NCBI GenBank assembly: GCA_047921175.1
Contig: JBLRWQ010000092.1
Span: forward strand, 1-9,114
Direction of reading: 5' to 3'
Length of the DNA stretch: 9,114 nt
Source of the DNA: T1Sed10-7 sp047921175
Lineage (GTDB): Bacteria; Actinomycetota; Nitriliruptoria; Nitriliruptorales; Nitriliruptoraceae
Part shown: one piece after another, positions 6,926 through 9,114 of the stretch
How positions within the stretch are numbered: position 1 is the first letter of the stretch
Layout of the letters: every line of letters starts with the position of its first letter
The notes under the pieces: model-generated
The model's database searches: none
What the model was told of the DNA's origin: nothing
Seen by the model: only the letters and a program-made list of their open reading frames with translations
Made by a program: the position numbers and the translations under genes

Positions 6926-7855
6926 TCACTCGCGCCGTCGGGTCGTCAGCATCCCGCCGCCGAGCATCATGCTGACCAGCCCCAGCAGTGCGAGCAGGAT
7001 CGCCGGAGCACCGGTCTCGGGAAGGGCGACCGCGGTCTGGGTCACATCGAGGACCTCGACGGTCGGGGTCACCTCAGGCTCGGGCTCGGGGTCCGGGCCG
7101 CGCTCGATGACGACCTCGGCTACGTCCGCGCAGTCGATGACGTTGGTGACCTCGAGCACGTAGGTCGTGTCCTCCGTCACATCGGTCGGGACCAGCAGGT
7201 CACCCGGGAAGTCGAAGGGCTCCCCATCCAGCATCGCCGACGTCGCGTCCTCCACCCAAGCGCACGCCTCCGGCAGCAGGGCGGCCAGCGCCTCCTCGTC
7301 GACCGACTCACCCAACGGATACGTCGCACCCGCATCGACCACGACCGGTGAGCCCACCGCGGCACCGTCCACCGTCAACGACGCCACCCCGGACAGATCG
7401 ACGTCGAGGCCCTCCGGCACATCCCAGACCTTCACCAACTCCAACTCCAACACCGGTGCCTCCTCGAAGGCGCAGCCGGTGATGTTGCTGATCGCGAAGG
7501 AGGTCTCCGCACCGTTGGCCAGTAGCTCGCGGTCGTACCCGGCCGGGAAGGAGAAGTACTCGTAGACCTGACCGCTCTTCAGCACGAGGTAGGGGAAGCC
7601 ATCGAGTTCGTCGGTCGACGCCGTGGTCTCCTCCGGCGGCCAGTTCACACGCTTCGCTTGCTCGAGGGAGCCCAGGCCGAGCACCTCACCGAGCTCCTCG
7701 CAGACGGTCGTCTCGTTCGCGTTCGCGGGGGCCTCGAACGAGCCCGTGGGTCCGATGGGCTCCTCCACGGCGAAGGCCGCGATCGGGACGACGCCCGACA
7801 GCAGCAGCGCTAGGAGCGTGGTAACCGATGCCGTGCGTCGTCTCGTCTGCTTCAT
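6926..7855 (-). CDS. LPXTG (LPETG) cell-wall-anchored surface protein
   Basis: A predicted 309-residue secreted protein anchored by sortase. It has a signal peptide (KQTRRRTAS, hydrophobic 11-27, likely cleavage after AFA at 29) and a complete C-terminal sorting signal: LPETG at 278-282, a hydrophobic stretch about 284-303, and TTRRRE. A Pro/Glu stalk (PDPEPEPEVTP, 254-264) precedes it. The exported part seems to have two domains: about 35-132, and 135-250 beginning ELELVKVWDVPEGLDVDL, which resembles repeated beta-sandwich domains of actinobacterial surface proteins (DUF5979-like; tentative). Cysteines at 52, 128, 198 and 242 could form disulfides. The mature protein is strongly acidic. The start ATG 7855 has GAGG 8 nt upstream. 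No sortase or pilin partner is in the window, and its ligand or structural role is unknown. Confidence 0.85.
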   Translation of the reverse strand: MKQTRRRTASVTTLLALLLSGVVPIAAFAVEEPIGPTGSFEAPANANETTVCEELGEVLGLGSLEQAKRVNWPPEETTASTDELDGFPYLVLKSGQVYEYFSFPAGYDRELLANGAETSFAISNITGCAFEEAPVLELELVKVWDVPEGLDVDLSGVASLTVDGAAVGSPVVVDAGATYPLGESVDEEALAALLPEACAWVEDATSAMLDGEPFDFPGDLLVPTDVTEDTTYVLEVTNVIDCADVAEVVIERGPDPEPEPEVTPTVEVLDVTQTAVALPETGAPAILLALLGLVSMMLGGGMLTTRRRE

Positions 7856-7863
7856 GTCCAGAA

Positions 7864-7867
7864 CCTC
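7864..7867 (-). promoter_or_regulatory. Ribosome binding site GAGG
   Basis: GAGG on the minus strand lies 8 nt before ATG 7855 and supports this start, which also begins a well-formed signal peptide. Confidence 0.6.
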
Positions 7868-7920
7868 GGGATGTCGAGCCGACCCAGAAAGGCCGACGGA
7901 TGGTCGGTCCTGGGGTCGGT

Positions 7921-7993
7921 CTCGCCACTCACTCCCCTCGGGCCTGCCGGCGAAGCTTCCACTGGCGAGGCGACCGTTGTAGACGGCCCGAGG
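7921..7993 (-). promoter_or_regulatory. Candidate pseudoknotted 5' leader of the LPETG gene
   Basis: Two perfect inverted repeats interlock. CCTCGGGCC (7936-7944) pairs with GGCCCGAGG (7985-7993), and CTCGCCA (7921-7927) pairs with TGGCGAG (7963-7969). One arm of the second pair lies in the loop of the first and the other outside it, the topology of an H-type pseudoknot. On the minus strand the stems are 9 and 7 bp with loops of 15, 18 and 8 nt, ending 65 nt before the ATG. I do not recognise a known riboswitch class. A transcription start upstream of 7993 is required and was not identified. Confidence 0.35.
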
Positions 7994-8173
7994 ATCACTG
8001 CGTCCCCTACTCGCACCCGGGTTCCTCGCAGGGATGCCCCGGTGCGTCGTCTGGAACTGTGCCGCATGGCAAGGCTCCGTCCAACCGAGATCATGGCTCA
8101 GTAACGCACGGTTGCTGCTTCAGCCGTCCGGAGGCCACAGAGAGCAGCCACGGCTTCATAGCGTCACATCGAT

Positions 8174-8192
8174 GCGCGCGCTGAGCGCGCGC
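8174..8192. repeat. (GC)4-TGA-(GC)4 inverted repeat
   Basis: Two GCGCGCGC runs flank TGA, forming a perfect 8-bp stem with a 3-nt loop, or alternatively a purine-pyrimidine alternating tract. It lies mid-way in the gene-free region, far from either neighbouring gene. No role is assigned. Confidence 0.5.
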
Positions 8193-8360
8193 CAACCGCC
8201 CGAGCGCCATGGCTGCGCCACAACGCGCAGGCGAAACCACGGCGCGTCATCGCCGGCCGGGTGGGTGCCGCACCGGGGGGAGACGTGCGACCCCACGGCC
8301 TGCGTCGACACCGGTTCGGCGGGTGAGCGGGCCCCTCAGGTGCGGAACCGGCGGAGGATC

Positions 8361-8398
8361 GTGACGAACCCACGGCCTGGACGTCGGATCGTCACACA
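8361..8398. repeat. Stem-loop, copy 2 of the two-copy hairpin family
   Basis: GTGACGA (8361-8367) pairs with TCGTCAC (8389-8395), then CC with GG and ACG with CGT, around a 7-nt loop (8375-8381) with single symmetric mismatches. It aligns without gaps to 5528-5565, sharing GTGACGAACC at one end, GTCACACA at the other, and the same loop centre. It lies about 170 bp beyond groEL's stop, past that gene's own terminator hairpin. Confidence 0.7.
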
Positions 8399-8500
8399 AG
8401 TCCCATGTGGCCACGCGGCGAAGCGCTCAGCGGACACGGCCGCGGCCGGAACCATGGCAGCGCGCCGACAGGGCGGCCGAACACGACAGCGGCTGGATCG

Positions 8501-8530
8501 ACGGCGGCCCCGCCGAAGCGGGGCCGCCGT
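8501..8530 (-). terminator. groEL terminator hairpin with UUCG loop
   Basis: ACGGCGGCCCCG (8501-8512) and CGGGGCCGCCGT (8519-8530) are perfect complements. On the minus strand the loop CTTCGG closes to a UUCG tetraloop, giving a 13-bp stem that starts 38 nt after the groEL stop. No U-tract follows. Confidence 0.8.
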
Positions 8531-8568
8531 GCTCGCTCGTCAGGACGCGAGGTGTCGTGCGTGCGGGA

Positions 8569-9114
8569 TCAGAAGTCCATGCCGCCCATGCCGTGGTCGT
8601 GCCCGCCACCGGCGTCGCCCGACTCGGGCTCCGGCTTGTCGGCGATCAGCGCCTCGGTGGTCAGCAGCAGCCCCGCGATGGACGCGGCGTTCTGCAGCGC
8701 GGACCGGGTCACCTTGGCCGGGTCGATGATGCCCGCGGCGATCAGGTCCTCGTAGTCCCCCGTGAGGGCGTTGAGGCCGTGCCCCGCCTCCATGGCGCGG
8801 ACCCGCTCGACGACGACCGAGCCCTCCATGCCGGCGTTGGACGCGATCCAGTACAGCGGCGCGGACAGGGCCTTGCGGATGATCCGCGACCCGGTCAGCT
8901 CATCGCCCTCGAGCTCGAGCCCGTCGATCCCGGTCTCGGCCTGCAGCAGGGAGGTCCCACCACCGGCGACGATGCCCTCCTCGACGGCCGCACGCGTCGC
9001 GGACAGGGCGTCCTCGATGCGGTGCTTGACCTCCTTGAGCTCGGTCTCCGTCGCGGCACCGACCTTGACGACCGCCACGCCACCGGAGAGCTTCGCGAGG
9101 CGCTCCTGGAGCTT
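8569..9114 (-). CDS. groL: Chaperonin GroEL (Hsp60), C-terminal third, 5' end beyond window
   Basis: The last 181 residues of the 60-kDa chaperonin subunit, which forms double heptameric rings and folds proteins with ATP and GroES in the cytoplasm. The frame enters from the right edge as KLQERLAKLSGGVAVVKVGA and continues through TETELKEVKHRIEDALSATR, the hallmark VEEGIVAGGGTSLL, and IIDPAKVTRSALQNAASIAG near the C-terminus. The tail GGGHDHGMGGMDF mixes a short His-containing run with the GGMDF ending. Among actinobacterial paralogues this fits GroEL2-type, the main housekeeping copy, better than the GroEL1 type, which ends in a long His-rich tail. The apical domain, start and any CIRCE/HrcA site lie outside the window. 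Confidence 0.97.
   Translation of the reverse strand, partial: KLQERLAKLSGGVAVVKVGAATETELKEVKHRIEDALSATRAAVEEGIVAGGGTSLLQAETGIDGLELEGDELTGSRIIRKALSAPLYWIASNAGMEGSVVVERVRAMEAGHGLNALTGDYEDLIAAGIIDPAKVTRSALQNAASIAGLLLTTEALIADKPEPESGDAGGGHDHGMGGMDF

Larger units (their letters stand above)
7856..8568. other. Gene-free 713-bp region between the LPETG gene and groEL
   Basis: No open frame here shows the third-position G/C bias seen in the real genes, on either strand. The region holds the RBS and possible structured leader of the LPETG gene (7864-7993), a (GC)4 hairpin (8174-8192), a copy of the dispersed hairpin (8361-8398) and the groEL terminator hairpin (8501-8530). The remaining sequence, including 8000-8170 and 8193-8360, shows nothing I can name. 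Confidence 0.6.

Noticed and set aside
7980..8050. Possible cyclic-di-GMP-I riboswitch, from a GGGACGCA stretch on the minus strand
   Set aside because: The flanking conserved GGCAAACC segment, GNRA loop and receptor tail are absent, so only a short chance match remains.
7852..8094. An 80-codon minus-strand frame whose TGA overlaps the LPETG gene's ATG (ATGA), as in translational coupling
   Set aside because: Third codon positions are not G/C-enriched, the product is featureless and Arg-rich, and the frame crosses the inverted repeats. The overlap is likely coincidence.
8034..8729. A 231-codon plus-strand frame running through the gene-free region into groEL
   Set aside because: The product is Arg/Ser-rich without domains, and its distal part is antisense to unmistakable GroEL coding sequence.

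Overview
The window is very GC-rich DNA with strong G/C bias at third codon positions, GTG starts and one start that looks leaderless. It carries an actinobacterial-type GroEL tail (ending GGMDF) and an LPXTG cell-wall protein. Together these point to a high-GC Gram-positive actinobacterium. A deep-branching lineage is possible, but the sequence alone does not fix the genus.

Layout from left to right. (1) Positions 1-687, minus strand: the 5' part of an unrecognised protein that runs off the left edge. It has a helical, TPR-like N-terminal half followed by a beta-rich half. (2) A divergent start region of about 40 bp. (3) 728-3520, plus: a complete type I pullulanase (PulA) with all four GH13 motifs and a low-complexity insert holding a 27-nt tandem repeat. 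(4) 3665-5485, plus: a second GH13 enzyme with an export signal. Its C-terminal beta domain appears interrupted by two low-complexity linkers. (5) A convergent gap of 240 bp with a long hairpin at 5525-5565. (6) 5726-6802, minus: a fusion of an AbiEi-antitoxin-like N-terminus with a DUF559 (PD-(D/E)XK) nuclease-like C-terminus. (7) 6926-7855, minus: a secreted LPETG-anchored surface protein with a strong UUCG-loop hairpin after its stop. (8) 7856-8568: a 713-bp stretch without a credible gene. It holds a possible pseudoknot leader, a second copy of the 5525 hairpin, and the GroEL terminator hairpin. (9) 8569-9114, minus: the C-terminal third of GroEL, running off the right edge.

How the genes fit together. 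PulA lacks a signal peptide and the second GH13 enzyme has one. A reasonable inference is that the second enzyme opens alpha-glucans or maltodextrins outside the cell, while PulA cleaves alpha-1,6 branch points of imported dextrins or glycogen inside. The remaining genes are not obviously linked to this pathway. The least explained signals are the two-copy 38-nt hairpin family, the pseudoknot-like leader of the LPETG gene, and the orphan AbiEi-like/DUF559 fusion.
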